Shown in pieces: positions 63,445-64,000 of a stretch of DNA of 64,000 nt. The DNA comes from an uncultured Flavobacteriaceae bacterium (lineage in GTDB: Bacteria > Bacteroidota > Bacteroidia > Flavobacteriales > Flavobacteriaceae). The number at the start of each line of letters is the position of its first letter. Within the stretch, counting starts at the first letter, position 1. The stretch is taken from positions 1 through 64,000 of the forward strand of contig CALFUL010000005.1 in assembly GCA_937929935.1 (NCBI GenBank), written 5' to 3'. A program made the position numbers and the translations under genes. The notes beneath the pieces were generated by a model. The model ran no database searches, had not been told where the DNA came from, and saw only the letters and a program-made list of their open reading frames with translations.

Positions 63445-64000
63445 ATGGCTGAAAAAAAAGTCACTATTCTCTCCGCATTTAAGAGCATTATTTGGCCCAG
63501 ACGAAAACTCGTTTTTATTGGCTTAATTCTTATAGCAATAAGTAAGGCCGCTAGTTTTGTAACTCCTATCGCTACTAAATATCTTATTGATGATGCCTTT
63601 GCAAATAATGATTTGCCTTTGCTTCAAAAAATTGTGGGTATTATAATGATAGCCATTACCGTACAAGCTGCAACCTCTTTCTTGTTAACTTATATTTTGA
63701 GTGTTCAGGCTCAATTTTTGATTTCAGAACTGCGAGCTCAGGTTCAAAAAAAGGTCTTATCACTACCCATAAGTTTTTTTGATAATACAAAATCAGGCGC
63801 TTTGGTTAGCAGAATTATGAGTGATGTTGAAGGGGTTCGAAATCTTATCGGCACCGGTCTTGTTCAATTGGTTGGAGGCACAGTAACGGCCATTGTATCT
63901 TTTGTTTTATTGATTGATATCAGCTGGACAATGACTTTGTTTACACTTGCTCCGCTCTTAGTTTTCGCATTTATTGCCTTAAAAGCATTTAAAGTAATAC
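63445..64000 (+). CDS. ABC-type exporter, N-terminal part (truncated by window)
   Basis: The frame from ATG 63445 continues past the window end. The visible ~185 residues form a type I ABC exporter membrane domain: FKSIIWPRRKLVFIGLILIA, ASFVTPIATKYLIDDAF, LRAQVQKKVLSLPISFFDN and SRIMSDVEGVRNLIG. The ATP-binding domain lies outside. It is probably a homodimeric multidrug/lipid exporter of the MsbA type, but the substrate is unknown. The gene is divergent from the penicillin-acylase gene with 132 bases between. Confidence 0.85.
   Translation, partial: MAEKKVTILSAFKSIIWPRRKLVFIGLILIAISKAASFVTPIATKYLIDDAFANNDLPLLQKIVGIIMIAITVQAATSFLLTYILSVQAQFLISELRAQVQKKVLSLPISFFDNTKSGALVSRIMSDVEGVRNLIGTGLVQLVGGTVTAIVSFVLLIDISWTMTLFTLAPLLVFAFIALKAFKVI

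Overview
The window comes from the chromosome of a member of the Bacteroidota, most likely a marine Flavobacteriaceae. The support is: a secreted reprolysin-like protease with a type IX secretion (T9SS) C-terminal sorting domain; a TonB-plug/carboxypeptidase-regulatory protein; a fused PlsC/OlsB acyltransferase (OlsF type); DUF1800/DUF1501 and DUF6428 families; AT-rich DNA; and promoters fitting the Bacteroidota -7 box TAnnTTTG. No genus is claimed.

Layout. (1) 1-7.1 kb is an accessory region. It opens with the 3' end of an IS3-type transposase inserted into a dGTPase gene, of which only the C-terminal end remains here. A minus-strand restriction-modification-like locus follows: a PD-(D/E)XK-like protein, a large N6-adenine methyltransferase and a tightly coupled small protein with a second D...EAK site. 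Then come a T5orf172/GIY-YIG-like gene and a cluster of tRNA-Leu sequences (one intact, the others broken by short palindromes) wrapped around another small GIY-YIG gene. (2) 7.2-24.6 kb is mostly housekeeping: prs, rplY, pth, the T9SS protease and a lipoprotein, ribF, an HTTM protein, serS, a TPR protein, rsmA, mgtE, a cupin and a 2-hydroxyacid dehydrogenase. (3) 24.6-28.9 kb holds small accessory genes and an arsenic-type operon (ArsR, DUF6428, membrane protein, ArsN1-like acetyltransferase, ArsC-like phosphatase) with no efflux pump, then a third GIY-YIG gene between inverted copies of a ~57-bp repeat. (4) 28.9-52 kb holds olsF, lysC, fbp, terB, mfd, a thioredoxin-like protein, yraN, a DUF1800/DUF1501 pair, metG, tex, an acetyltransferase and ssb. 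(5) 52-55.3 kb is a second accessory patch: 23-bp tandem repeats, a plug-domain protein without a barrel, an unrecognised two-gene unit and an IS1595-type transposase fragment. (6) 55.3-64 kb holds aqpZ, a likely D-amino-acid/dipeptide salvage operon (GntP/DsdX-type permease, RidA, D-threonine aldolase/D-serine dehydratase-like enzyme, M19 dipeptidase), a secreted protein, a penicillin-acylase-family lipoprotein and the start of an ABC exporter.

The recurring theme is short palindromic repeats built on TCGAG or CTGAA...TTCAG cores. They lie between genes, inside an operon, inside tRNA-Leu genes and in frame inside metG, and two of the three GIY-YIG genes sit in the middle of them. This GIY-YIG/palindrome/tRNA association and the methyltransferase/nuclease locus are the best candidates for something undescribed. 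All assignments come from reading the sequence; no database search was run.
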